Assembly (NCBI GenBank): GCA_944472155.2
Contig: OX235271.1
Coordinates: 67,810,416-67,874,415, forward strand
Length of the DNA stretch: 64,000 nucleotides
Source of the DNA: Trichobilharzia szidati
Lineage: Eukaryota > Platyhelminthes > Trematoda > Strigeidida > Schistosomatidae
Reading direction: 5' to 3'
This document shows positions 11,645-24,359 of the stretch, in pieces. The notes under the pieces were generated by a model that did not search any database, was not told where the DNA came from, and worked only from the letters and a program-made list of their open reading frames with translations. Made by a program: the position numbers and the translations under genes. How positions within the stretch are numbered: position 1 is the first letter of the stretch; each line of letters starts with the position of its first letter.

Positions 11645-13075
11645 ACGAAAGCTGCTGCCTTGACGTGGTGGTCGGGCTTGAACACCGCAATGACCCAACA
11701 AGCTATACTGGCTGAGACTTATGTCGCTTGAGGTCCTACCATGCCAGAAAGGTTGTTTGCATAGCGGTTAGACAAAAAGCAGTTACCCAACCCAATGCTA
11801 TGACTCAAAGTAAATCACAAAATATCATGCCGGATCGGTCGGGGCCCGGATTAACAACGACCGCGTTTCCTGCTGCCGTGTCACAGGGCAGAAGTGATAA
11901 ATATGCTACTGAGACACACCAAATAAAAAAGAACAAACAAAAGCAGACTGCGTGTGACCGGCCTCAAGCAGTTGTCCCCTGGGCTCTGCGGTCACGCAAC
12001 CAACTTCCACGGTGTGGGCAGCCGGGAAGTAACAATCACCCTCACAATCCAAACTGCACGTGAAACCTCTCTAATCCTCACTCACCTGTCTTCATCTTCA
12101 TCTCTGTTATCTTGCTTTTCTTCTACTAATGCAACTCCTCTACTTGATGGCTCTTCACTCTCTGTGCACTGGAAACGACGGAAGCCAAAAAACCACCACC
12201 GATAGTCTCCTAAAGCCACGCCACCAATTTTATATAGGAGCACTTCATGTTAGGACACTTTCCCAAATAGGACAACAAGCATCACTACCCAAGACTCTGA
12301 CATCCAGAGCTATTGCTGTATGTTGTGTTTCAGAAAGACGCATACAAGACCCAAGTGTGGTTACTCACATAACTCCACCTGGGCAACAGGATGAATCAGC
12401 AAAATTCCCCTTCACGGTGTCACGAGATGCGAGACCTAGATTACGAGGATTAGCTGGTGTTGGGATACATTTCAGCACTGGGGCAGAAAAGACATTACTT
12501 GACTGGATCCCGGTAGATAGCCGAATGTGTGCTGTCCGTCTGAACGGATCAGTGAAAAGGAGAAAGGACTGCACTACTCGCCGATGCCTTTTCGTAATCT
12601 CCGCCTGCGCCCCCACTGACTGCAGTTTGGATGAAACGAAGGATGAGTTCTACCAAAAGCTGTCTAGTTTGCTGCGAAAGGCTAAACGCTCAGATATAGT
12701 CGTTTTAGCTGGTGACTTTAATGCTCAAGTAGGGAAATTGTGTCAATCTGAGAAGAATGTCGGTGGCACATACGGAATTCCATGCCAGCGAACCGACAAC
12801 GGTGACCGTCTCCTACAGTTCTGTTCAGATAATCATTTGTTTCTTGTAAGCACTAACTTCAAACACAAGAAGAGACACTGTTTGACCTGGCGACCCCCAT
12901 CATCAAACCAACGCTGGACACAAATAGACCACATAGCAATAAGCTATCGTTGGCGTGGGTCGGTAGGAGATTGTCGCTCCTTCTGGAACACGTGTGTAGA
13001 TACCGATCACGCACTGGTCCGCGCTCGTGTGTGCTTACGACTGAACGGACGTAGGAAACAGCTAGCGGATGACAA
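11645..13075 (+). mobile_element. RTE-like LINE fragment, 5' end plus endonuclease
   Basis: Begins with a GC-richer 5' region (GACGTGGTGGTCGGGCTTG at 11662-11680) and continues through an APE-type endonuclease. It ends abruptly at 13075, where sequence of the oppositely oriented copy begins. The final ~600 bp (12480-13075) is a near-identical inverted copy of 14811-14216. Confidence 0.85.
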
Positions 13076-13085
13076 TTCCCCATAA
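12129..13085 (+). pseudogene. LINE APE-type endonuclease, isolated domain
   Basis: The open frame of 318 codons holds an exonuclease-endonuclease-phosphatase fold. Visible are ALHVRTLSQIG (the position usually NVRT, so the usual Asn is His here), CVSERRIQDP (catalytic Glu kept), VVLAGDFNAQVG (Asp and Asn), WTQIDHIAIS and TDHALVRA (final Asp-His). There is no RT: the frame stops 10 bp past the inversion junction. In an active element this nuclease nicks target DNA to prime reverse transcription. Confidence 0.85.
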
Positions 13086-14073
13086 GCCCTTACACGGCTA
13101 CGTGAGTTTGAGTAGAGTGCCTTGATTAGTGCAATGTACTTTCTTGGCACTCCCTTCACAGTCAAACATTGCCATAGTACCTCTCGATCCACGGAGTCGA
13201 AGACCGCCTTCAAGCCAAGAAATATGGCAATTGTTGGACGCCTAAAAGTGTGTCTATGTTCTAGGATCTGTCGGAGAGTGAAGATATGATCTATGCACCC
13301 TCTACTTGGCCTAAAGCCGGCTTGATTTTCCCTTGTTTGTTTCTCCCGAGTTCGGCTTAGTCTGTGCATGATTACTGAGCCTAGGATTTTAGAGACTATG
13401 TTCGTCAGGTTGATTCCTCTATGATTATCACATGAGGACTTGTCTCCCTTCTTGAATATTGGTATAATAAGTGACTTACCCCAATCTGATGGAACCGTCT
13501 CTGATTCCCAGACGTTACCTAGTACCTTAGTTAAACTACATACTAGTATGTCACCCCCATATTTAAACACCTCCGGAATAATTCCGTCGGGTCCTGCCGC
13601 TTTGCCTCGTTTCCGGTCACAGATAGCTTTTGTGACCTCACTTACAGACGGCGGGCCAGTGTCTATATCCCATTCGGGTGTGTGCTGGGTGGCGGGGAGG
13701 CCCAGTGTGGCTGTAGGCAGGTTAAATTGTTCCTCAAAGTGTTCTTTACAGCGTTCAAGGCGTCTATCCTGAGAGCTAATTAATCAGCCATTTTTCTCAG
13801 AAATAGTCTCACTTATGATTTGCCTTCTCCCACCCGTTTCCCTGATGAGTTTAAAGAGTTGCCTATCGCCGATGCTTTTTCCATCTCTTTCGCCTTTGTC
13901 ACCCACCACTGTTCAGGGTCCTTGCGGAGACTTTTCGTAAGTTTCCTTTTGTGCAGCTTTCGCTCCTCATTGAATTCGGAGCTCGCCGGAATAAGTCTTC
14001 TAGCATCTATCAGTTCGGATGAGGCAGTCGAAATCCAATGGTTTTTACTCACCTTTGGATTTACCTTATTCAC
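13086..14073 (-). pseudogene. LINE linker and N-terminal RT, interrupted
   Basis: Frames 14073-13813 and 13570-13086 carry the linker (LTKSLRKDPEQWW) and RT motifs: GKAAGPDGIIPEV just upstream, IIPIFKKGDKSSCDNHRGI, QAGFRPSRGCIDHIFTLRQ and LGLKAVFDSVDREVLW. In the last motif the usual catalytic Asp (F.DLKAAFDSVD) is Gly. Coding ends at YSNSRSRVRAYGEL at the junction, so motifs B to E, including YxDD, are absent. Confidence 0.82.
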
Positions 14074-14202
14074 AGCTTTTACAGCTGTATCTATGGCTGA
14101 CTGAATATTCTTCCGGGCTTCTTCAGGGTGAGCGCAGCTGTCGAACTCAGATATGTGTTTAGCTAGTTCTTCCTCAAATAGGGGCTTAGTTTCCTGATCG
14201 AG

Positions 14203-14811
14203 CTAGGGACGTGATGGGTTTTCCGCTAGCTGTTTCCTACGTCCGTTCAGTCGTAAGCACACACGAGCGCGGACCAGTGCGTGATCGGTATCTACACACG
14301 TGTTCCAGAAGGAGCGACAATCTCCTACCGACCCACGCCAACGATAGCTTATTGCTATGTGGTCTATTTGTGTCCAGCGTTGGTTTGATGATGGGGGTCG
14401 CCAGGTCAAACAGTGTCTCTTCTTGTGTTTGAAGTTAGTGCTTACAAGAAACAAATGATTATCTGAACAGAACTGTAGGAGACGGTCACCGTTGTCGGTT
14501 CGCTGGCATGGAATTCCGTATGTGCCACCGACATTCTTCTCAGATTGACACAATTTCCCTACTTGAGCATTAAAGTCACCAGCTAAAACGACTATATCTG
14601 AGCGTTTAGCCTTTCGCAGCAAACTAGACAGCTTTTGGTAGAACTCATCCTTCGTTTCATCCAAACTGCAGTCATTGGAGGCGCAGGCGGAGATTGCGAA
14701 AAGGCATTGACGAGTAGTGCAGTCCTTTCTCCTTTTCACTGATCCGTTCAGACGGACAGCACACATTCGGCTATCTACCGGGATCCAGTCAAGTAATGTC
14801 TTTTCTGCCAT
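14203..14811 (-). pseudogene. LINE APE endonuclease, 5'-truncated
   Basis: Almost residue-for-residue the same as codons ~118-313 of the plus-strand copy; the differences I saw include RRCLFVIS versus RQCLFAIS and APTD versus ASND. GDFNAQVG, QIDHIAIS and TDHALV are kept. The N-terminal ~115 residues, including the usual NVRT site, are missing. Confidence 0.85.
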
Positions 14812-15055
14812 ACGTCAGTTCGGTGGGTATATCTACCCTTTTATTACTAAATCTCGTTAGTTTTGGAGTCTTTTCTTCGTTCACTTTATTTGCAGCTCCT
14901 TTTTTGGCAACGACATATGTTAAAGACAGTAAATGTCTATAATAAATGCAAAAGAAATATATGATGTGAATTATTTGAAAGTGAGCGAAAGTAAAAGAAG
15001 TCAATAGAAGAAATACACCTGCTATCAAGTTCAAACATCAAATAAAAGAACTTAC

Positions 15056-15160
15056 CACCGTGACAGCAAAATATCTTAGAATCTACAATTGCAGCAATCG
15101 GCAGACAATTGAAACAGTCAGTAAATGTTTTCCATAATCGAACACTGAAACGTCGTTTAC
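15056..15160 (-). CDS. PP1 catalytic subunit, middle exon
   Basis: The acceptor TTCTACAG precedes the exon. It encodes [20 protein letters not shown] and then [15 protein letters not shown], whose His is the metal ligand equivalent to His173 of PP1-alpha. The donor is GTAAGT, phase 1. Human PP1 has YNIK where this has FSVR, an ordinary divergence. Confidence 0.95.
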
Positions 15161-16930
<1,770 letters not shown>

Positions 16931-16938
16931 TCCCAAGC

Positions 16939-17619
16939 GTGAGGCTAGCCACAAAAACCATCTTCACTGCAAACATAAGGAAAAAGGTGGAGACACAAAT
17001 CAACATTAGCGAAGAGGCCAGCGTTGAAAAGCACTGGAACAACGTGAAAGCGGTGTGGAGTCAAACCTGCATGGAAGTTCTAGGCAGAAAGAAGAGGCAG
17101 GACAAACAGTGGCTCCCTGCGGACACATGGAGACTAACAGAAGATAGGATGTTGAAACAAATGATTATCCAACGCATCGACGAGCAAAAACAACAGGAGT
17201 TGAATGCAAGCTACAATATACTGAACAAAAGAGTAAAGAAAAGTGCCAGGGAAGACAAAAGAAAATATTATGAAGCTATGGCAAGTGAAGCAGAGCAAGC
17301 TGCAGGCAAAGGAGACCTCGCAACACTCTACCAAACAACCAGGTTCCTATCGAGGAAGAGATCAACACAAATTAAGCCAGTGAAGGATGACAATGGAAAG
17401 TCAATCACCAAACAGGGGGAACGAAGGAAACACTGGGCTGAACACTTCAAAAGACTTCTTAATCGACCGCCACCTACATCGCACCAAATAATACCAACAG
17501 CGGAAGCGGAACTACCAGTGGATAACAATCCTCTGACGAAAACAGAAATCCTGAAGACAATAAAAAGGCTAAAACTGGAAAGGCAGCAGGACCAGATGGA
17601 ATCCCATCAGAAGCATTGA
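16939..17619 (+). pseudogene. RTE linker and RT N-terminal part
   Basis: Basic, Lys/Arg-rich linker with VKKSAREDKRKYYEAMASEA, TTRFLSRKRS and HWAEHFKRLLNRPPP, typical of RTE between endonuclease and RT. The frame breaks near 17575: the following frame continues as AAGPDGIPSEALK, so one frameshift separates it from the polymerase core. The ATG at its start is not a real start. Confidence 0.82.
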
Positions 17620-17777
17620 AAATGGACCCAGAGACATCAGCGGACTTGATGACATCACTACTGGAGAAGGTGTGAAAAGAGGGCAAGGCACCTGTGGATT
17701 GGAATGAAGGCCACCGCCACCTATTTAAACTGTCAAAGAAAGGAGACTTAAGTTAATGCAAGAACTGGCGCGTCATT

Positions 17778-18691
17778 ATGCTCCTGTCTATCCCAAGCAA
17801 AATACTAAGCCGCATCATCCTGGAGAGAATCAAACACACCCTGGATGAAAATCTTCGACCGGAACAGGCTGGATTCAGGAGGAACAAGTCATGCATCGAT
17901 CAAATCGCAACACTACGTATGATCACTGAACAGAGCTTGGAATGGCAGTCACCTCTCTATCTCAACTTCATCGGCTTTGAAAAGGCCTTCGACAGCGTCG
18001 ATCGAGAGGTGATTTGGAAACTACTTCGCTACTATGAAGTGCCACCAACAATTATACATCTCATCCAACAGTTGTACAACAATGCTGCATGCCAAGTAAT
18101 CCACAATGGGAAACACAGAATCCTTTGAAGTGAAGATGGGAATAAGACAAGCTGGTTGCTTACTATCTCCAATGATTTCGCTAATTGCGGCAGACTGGGT
18201 AATGCGACAGACGGTTAGCGGGCAGCGAGGAAAAAGGTATAAAATGGACCCACACAAAAAACTTGTAGGATCTGGATCGCCGACGATATGTGTCTCATTT
18301 CCCACAAACTAGAAGATATGCAAGTGAAAAGCAACAAGTTGGCAGAAGAAGCATCAAAGATAGGACTTCAGGTGTTCACCTGAAAACAGAGGTGATGAAG
18401 ATTCCTGGGCAACACCACCAACAGACAACAATCAGCATAAATGGGAGGAGGCTTCAAAAAGCAACCTCCTTTACCTACCTGGGAAGCATCGTTTCAACTA
18501 CAGGCGGAACTGACAAGGATATCAAAGTGAGGATCGAGAAAACAAGGCAAGCTTTCATTACTCTCAAGTATGTGTGGAGGTCAACACTCGGCACTCAGCA
18601 TGAAAAACAAAATCCGGATTTTCAACTCCGATGTGAAGTCAGTGCTACGATACGGATCAGATTTGGTGCCGCATCACGAAGTCCACATTGA
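17778..18691 (+). pseudogene. RTE reverse transcriptase core, frameshifted
   Basis: Frames 17778-18128, 18106-18312 and 18290-18691 overlap. Motifs are EQAGFRRNKSCIDQIATLR, YLNFIGFEKAFDSVDREV (usual FIDFEKAFDSVD, so the catalytic Asp reads Gly), GIRQAGCLLSP (motif B) and IADDMCLISHK near 18277-18310 (the xADD site). Later, TYLGSIVSTTGG is the RTE C-terminal landmark. At least three frame changes and the Asp-to-Gly change make it inactive. Confidence 0.85.
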
Positions 18692-19085
18692 ACAAACTAA
18701 AGACCTTCATCAATAGCTGTCTTCCCTTAATACTCCAGATCAGGTGACCGGCCAGAAAAGATCAGTAACAGGGATCTCCGGTAATGAGAGAACCAACCCA
18801 GCAGGAACCAATTGTGTAACAAATATACAGAAACAAATGGAGGTGGATTGGCCATACTCTGAGAAAACCATCAAGTGACATCACACGCCAGGCCTTGCTC
18901 GAGTGCAACTCGAATGGGAATCTGCGAGTTGGTTGTCACTGCAAGGGTGACATGGAGGAGGCCATGTGAAGGGGAGAAGAAAGAATGTGGGCAGATGTGG
19001 AGCCAGATGAAAACGTTGGCAGAGAACCGAACGCAATGGAAAAGTGAGGCTGAAGCCCTATGTTCCTCTAAGAATTAAAGGAAAC

Positions 19086-19518
19086 AATAATATATATTAT
19101 ATAGGCATTAAGAACACAACTTTCGACATTTAGATTTCCATTTTAAAACAAACATTTCTCTACGTCCTACATTAAAAAATAACGTAAGTTTATAGGAAAA
19201 CCCAACCCAACATTCATTTAAATTCAAATGTCCGGAATAGATTTATAATGTGCACGGCTAGAAGCCATACTTATTGTGTGAAAGATGATGATACTACCCA
19301 GTTTCCTTTGCTGAAGTTGGTGGAGTGGAACTGACACCTAGGACTCACTGAGTGAAAGCCTAGTGCTTCAGTCAATGAGCTACATCTTATGGGAGAAGCA
19401 AATTAAGAGCGAAAGCGTAGATCCAGGTGCAGATCTACCTGATATGGGTGCAAAACATATTAAAGCATTTCAGAACCAATGAAGTAGGTTGTTCCACAAC
19501 ACTGAGGTCGGTCGGTCG
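19086..19518. other. No gene seen; between RTE-1 and repeat R1
   Basis: AT-rich sequence. A weak tRNA-like SINE trace may lie around 19312-19390. Nothing firmer is supported. Confidence 0.4.
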
Positions 19519-19923
19519 GTTTTCGACATAGAACTTTGCACATATGTGCGGCAGTTCAAGTCGCCACACTCCATGTAGCACACAAAGCAAGAGAAGAAAT
19601 TAGGAGAAATGTATAATAAAGACAGTAAACAGAGGTGTGAGACAAAGGAATAGTAATAACGAAGAACAAAACGGTTTCATTGGAAATCATAAGTCACAAG
19701 GAGTGGATGCATCTGCGCCACTGAGAACGATTTTGAGCCATGTCACCAATTGTTTCCAACCATTGGATTTTACCGTCCCGAGGACCCCAACCAGGAAGTC
19801 TGCACCTTCCTACGTGGCTTAGACTGACTGTTGTGGATTTCATTGACTGGTGCCATGTTTTCATTTGACCGCCGCTAGCTCTTTTCCAGCCTGGCCCTAT
19901 CAGCTAACATTGCCCGTCGAGAA
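19519..19923 (+). repeat. Dispersed repeat R1, copy B (fullest)
   Basis: Reference copy for R1: starts TTTTCGACATAGAACTTTGC, has GTGGATGCATCTGCGCCACT near 19704, CGTCCCGAGGACCCCAACC, and ends CAGCTAACATTGCCCGTCGA. The minus-strand copy is 81-460 and a half copy is at 11449-11640. No protein motif was seen. Confidence 0.65.
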
Positions 19924-20127
19924 AGGCGATGACTAGACATACGTAATACATGTATGCCTAGTCACTGAGGGGATTAAACCGTTACATTTTGCTTTTTAGC
20001 TTACCATAACCATATCTGTTCAACACTGCCATGATTATTCACGATTGTTGATGAGCAAAGTACATCCAATAAGTATATGAACTGAAACTGGTGCCATTCT
20101 CAGCATTTTACTACGTCACTAGAGTTA

Positions 20128-20570
20128 CTATTATTATTCCCTTAGGTTCCCAGCGGAATAGAGGACCTTATCGGTAAATCATCCAACGCAGCCCTCAGTC
20201 TCCTTGGCTGTCTCTATGATATCCTGTAAGCTTCCATTTCCTCCTGTCACACGATCTCTTCCGTGTCACCGACAGACAGCCAGTTCGTCGTTTTCAATTC
20301 GGATTCCACTCGAGGGTATGGCGCGTGGCGCAACTCCTCAGCGTATGACCGATCCACCTCCACTTTTTCATGTCTGTTGGGTTGATTAGTCCGCCACCAC
20401 AGCTCCTTGTTACTTATCTTTTCTAGCCGTCTGGTCTTCAGTATTAAGCGAAGGCAGCCGTTGATGAAAGTTTGCAGTCCGTTTGAAATGCTTTTCATGA
20501 GACTCCAAGTCTATGAACCATATAGAAGCATCAACTTGACATGCATTCAATAAGTCACCAGTGAATCGTG
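20128..20570 (-). mobile_element. RTE-type LINE 3' fragment (RTE-2)
   Basis: On the minus strand, frame 20498-20247 reads GLQTFINGCLRLILKTRR, WWRTNQPNRHEKVEVDRSY, RVESELKTT, a match to the C-terminal RTE region (compare 18.7-19.0 kb). The 3' end has CCTCTATTCCGCTGGGAACC and an (AAT)-rich tail near 20128-20148. It is 5'-truncated. Confidence 0.75.
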
Positions 20571-21339
20571 AATAGAAAACCCCAAAAAGCTTCCTTCAGT
20601 TCATGTTTAGGATGCTTCAACCTATGAGGCTACAAATAGCACTGGTAGGATAGGGGTATTCCACTGATTCTGTTGTCGTCCAGACTTACTACAGTACAGT
20701 TAATAAACAGCATCAAATATATCAGCATTCGTAGTTAGACTCTTCTATAAAAGAATATAAGTTAAGTCTAGGTATCGGATATCGTGAAAAGATATATCAC
20801 TATACGAATCATCACTTCTCACCACCTAAATCAACATAAAAGTTGAAATTAGCTATCATAAGAAATTGTATAGCAAAGAATCATGAGCGAAAAAATAACT
20901 AGTATTCTCAAGGTCTAGACAAAGGTTAGGCATGGAGTATTTAGTTCTGAACGAGAGACAATCTCTGCGTTGCTAATATATGCGCTGTCTCTCCTCAGAA
21001 CTACTTCTACGGTGTCGCCGCAGAACGCGAGCAAGCCTGCATCGATGACTAAACATGCTGGTCCATCGCATATACTTATCCAGAACACATCACGTTTCAT
21101 AAAATTAAAGCAGGACTAGGCGCCCCAAACAGTTACCAACCTAACGTTTCACATACAAACTGGCATCGTGACAACACCAAAAGTGACCACAGGTGCCAAT
21201 GATCTTCGATGTACAAATGTAAATTTTAGCCGTACTACTTCCACGACAACTCTAAATTACTAATCACTCAAAAACCAGTTAAATATACACGCAGCCTGTA
21301 ATGAGTCATGCCCATAGTGCGAGGTTTAGTAACACTATT
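20571..21339. other. No gene seen
   Basis: Short frames only. No repeat was recognised with confidence. Confidence 0.4.
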
Positions 21340-21430
21340 TAGCTGCTCAAACCTCGGCAGGTGACGTGGGGTTCAAACTCGTGTCCCAATGGTTGGAAAT
21401 CAAGCACCTAGGCAACCGGGCCACCAATAT
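21340..21430 (-). mobile_element. tRNA-like SINE head (degenerate)
   Basis: Minus strand: A-box-like TGGCCCGGTTGCCTAGGTGC at the head and B-box-like GAGTTTGAACCCC ~35 bases later. The spacing fits a tRNA-derived SINE head, and the sequence is too degraded for a tRNA gene. Confidence 0.5.
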
Positions 21431-22289
21431 AGACACAAAACTATTTAAATATATAAATTTCCTGATTACTTCTAAAGGTTCACCCATCACGACAAATGCT
21501 AGTACAGGCTCCTACAAACCAGTTACCAAATAAGTGAGTGTACTTTGGATAGTCTGCATGTCATCGCAGAGCTATACCATATCATGCTTAAGGCCAAGTA
21601 TTCTTCATCCACCCAGTGGGACGATACTACACTTCGTTCACAACTGTTTCTAGAATATCATCAATAAATATCACACACGAATAGGGACGTTGAGCAAACA
21701 TGACTAGTTCCGGTGTTCGTTAAAAACAGCAGTGATAAGTGGTTATGTGTCCTTAATTTGCCTGAGTTATTTTCGTATACGGTTTACGGAATGTTGACAA
21801 GATTCTCAGGAACCCACCATGTAACAAATACTACTGAACAGCAGCTTTGTTTAACAAGTCGAAAGCAGCCCAAGTACCCGAAAATATAATGCTTGTTGTT
21901 CTGAAACAACTGAGGATTCCAGAAACTGAAGAGAAACAGACATATGATTACAGCATCCACGGTCTGAACGGCAGTCAATCTGCCTTATTTGAAGTAGTTT
22001 CTCATGTGTAAGCCGATGTATTGGACGCAAACTTGACACCAGCGTGATGAGCATTATTCCAGAGTAATGGAACAATCACCTTCCCAAATGTTTCTTAACA
22101 ATCTACTCAGCTTCCTGGCAAAAGCAGCTTTTCTGGCACCTCTGTTTACACTGCTACAAATTTTGGCCAGGGTTCAACATAGAAAGAATCCCAATACAGA
22201 GAAATTTAATTTAAGTTCACATATCGTGGTACTAGCCAATGAAACTGGATGCACATTTTGAGTATCCAACGTCCACAACGTTGACCTTG
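21431..22289. other. No gene seen
   Basis: A 64-codon frame at 22067-22261 has no recognised domain. It may be part of the decayed LINE that becomes visible from ~22300. Confidence 0.35.
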
Positions 22290-22760
22290 TCTCTGAAACA
22301 GATACTTACCGGCATCCTACAGACATATTTTGTGATCTGAAGACGGCATTTCACTCCGTTGATCAAGGTGTTTTGACCATAGAGGGCATTTTAAAGTACA
22401 ATACGCTAACCAAGGTAGTACGCCCTCACTGGAGTAATCCTGCAAGCTTTTGGAGTTTTCATCTAAAGCGACGATGACTGCGTGTCCATCAGGGATATTC
22501 ACATCTACTATAAGTAGACCGATTGATGAGTGTCCGACTTAGATCTTCGAGGTATTAACTTGTTACCAGATAAAGTCTTGCTGATCTAGAGTGCACAAGT
22601 GATATTTTCCTTTATGTGAAGATACTGACAAAACAAGGAGTCTTGAGTATGCTTCGGATGTGCTTTGTATCTGTCAAATGTAAGTTGATGAACATGATTG
22701 TTCTGCATAGATTCTTAGTTTAAAAATAGTGAAATAGCTTGGTGAATTCACCACTCCATG
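22290..22760 (+). pseudogene. Decayed LINE reverse transcriptase
   Basis: Reads DIFCDLKTAFHSVDQGVL near 22318-22371 (RT motif A with its first Asp present) and LEYASDVLCICQM near 22636-22680, a degraded form of LEYADDLVLLC (the catalytic second-last Asp of YADD reads Ser). Stops and frame changes lie between. The family is jockey-like and distinct from the RTE copies. Confidence 0.55.
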
Positions 22761-22934
22761 TGTGGTGAGAGCTGGCTGCTAGCCAAAGTTGGTAGACAGT
22801 AATTGACGTCAATGTTTATGTCCCCAATATTGGTGGTGAAAAAATGAGAACAAAGGCTTTGCGTAGGCGGATACAGTTAGCACATGGATTATCTGACACA
22901 GTCATAAAGAGATGCAAAGTTAACTTTCTGTGAG

Positions 22935-23065
22935 AAACAACCAGTCAAAAGACTGTATTTTCTACTAACAATAATCTACAATAATGTACATTAAAATCTA
23001 TAAATATGTGTTGATTTTCCTTAATAAACGATCTGTTGCCTGGCCCTTGTCTTCTGTTGTTACAC
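22935..23065 (+). repeat. Repeat R2, copy 1
   Basis: About 130 bp that recurs at 38260-38388. Shared landmarks are CTAACAATAA, AATAATGTACAT, TAATAAACGATC-like and CTGTCTTCTGTTGTT. The polyadenylation-like AATAAA and the short ending suggest an LTR or retroposon end. It interrupts the decayed LINE around it. Confidence 0.55.
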
Positions 23066-23199
23066 ATGTACCTGAGAAGTTGCGTCAGCCCAGCAGAGCC
23101 CAATTCTAACGAAATTCTAACACGGATACAGAAGGCTTTTTTGACATTTGCGAACTTGAACACCTTTAGTTAGAGGCCAACATCCTGCTACCCACCAAG

Positions 23200-23480
23200 G
23201 GATATGCAGACCATGCAGCCAATGGAGGAAGATAAAAAGATTACAGGTTTTCTACCGTAGGTATCTTTATTCCAACACGTCTCAGACAGAGCAATACGAT
23301 CAGTAACAAGACTGAGCACAGGGCGCCAAGTGAGTCGATGGACCGATCGGTGACGTTAAGAAACTTCATCAAATGACGTGGCTGAGATATGTGCTATGCA
23401 AGACAAGCCACTCCAACTCACCAACAAGAAATTCTGGCTGAAAGTAGGGTAGTCAGAACAAAATACGGTATTAACCCACG
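23200..23480 (+). pseudogene. Decayed LINE C-terminal fragment
   Basis: The order of residues TWLRYVLCKTSHSNSPT resembles the LRWLGHVLRM block that follows the RT in jockey/RTE-type LINEs. It probably continues the LINE at 22290-22760 past the R2 insert. Several stops are present. Confidence 0.4.
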
Positions 23481-24359
23481 ATATCCTCCACTGCCAATCT
23501 GAAGCATGAAGGGAGGTGGAGAATTTTTACCTGAGGTCTTCGAGAAGATAACAGTGGTTAAAAACTACGAGTTATGGCCCAAAAAAGTTCCCAGCGGCAG
23601 AGATGTATTCATTGTCACCTTCCAGATCCTGGCTGTTTTTATTTCACTGTTGTCTTCACCGCACAAATATTGTTTGTTTTATAGTAATACCTCTTTTTCC
23701 GCTCCCTGATTTAGTGCTGTTTTGAAGTGACGATCTTGTGTACACTCGTTAGTCAGTCATTACTTATGGGAGCTTCGAACAGATCATGGGCATCACTGTC
23801 CTGCTCAACTTGTCTTTTCTTACCACCCACACTAGGATTCCAATATACGATATAGCAACTATTTTACTAGTGATGAGTGCTGGAATGCTATAATTACCCG
23901 TTTCCGCTACGACCAGGTTACATTCAACCTACATCATTGCATAGATGCAATTGTGTATGTTGCATTTAGTGACTAAATAACAAAATTGGATCTAGTGATG
24001 AATGTTGGTCTGTTAAAAATATTAAGATGAACATAACCACAAGGCCAGAGCCAGTGACAAGTTAAACAAGCATCCCATTTATAAACACTGAGTCTCCAGA
24101 AGTTCTTCAAAACTCCCTGGTACATTTCATTTGTTCATGGGGTGGCAACTGTACAACATAAAAATTGAGCACCACTAAAACTGTAGAGCTGGGCAGTCTT
24201 GAATTGCTTACTCTGAATAGAATGAGCCATTCCTCTTGTGATGGTTGATAATGCCACCTGACTGCAGGGTGCAAATGTACAACCCACTGGTTGTAACCTG
24301 AAGGCTCATTTCAATTATCCACTACTTTGTCATAAAAGTAGCATTCATGATACCCAGCG
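23481..24359. other. No gene seen
   Basis: The 67-codon frame at 23506 has a hydrophobic stretch but no recognised motif, and its GC and codon character do not differ from its surroundings. Confidence 0.4.

Larger units (their letters stand above)
13076..14811 (-). mobile_element. RTE-like LINE fragment, endonuclease to mid-RT, inverted
   Basis: Same family as 11645-13075 but on the minus strand. It starts 5'-truncated within the endonuclease at 14811, continues through the linker, and is cut within the RT at ~13086, before the YxDD motif. No LINE 3' end is seen. The joint of the two copies at 13075/13086 gives a head-on arrangement with ~600-bp inverted arms separated by ~1.1 kb. Confidence 0.85.
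16935..19085 (+). mobile_element. RTE-type LINE, 5'-truncated (RTE-1)
   Basis: Contains the post-endonuclease linker, RT and C-terminal domain, then a 3' end with GAAGCCCTATGTTCCTCT and an AAT-rich tail. The endonuclease is missing, as expected for 5' truncation in target-primed insertion. The same family is seen at 20.1, 24.4, 50.9 and 59.2 kb, and its 3' end is echoed in the SINE tails at 1.3 and 49.3 kb. Confidence 0.88.
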
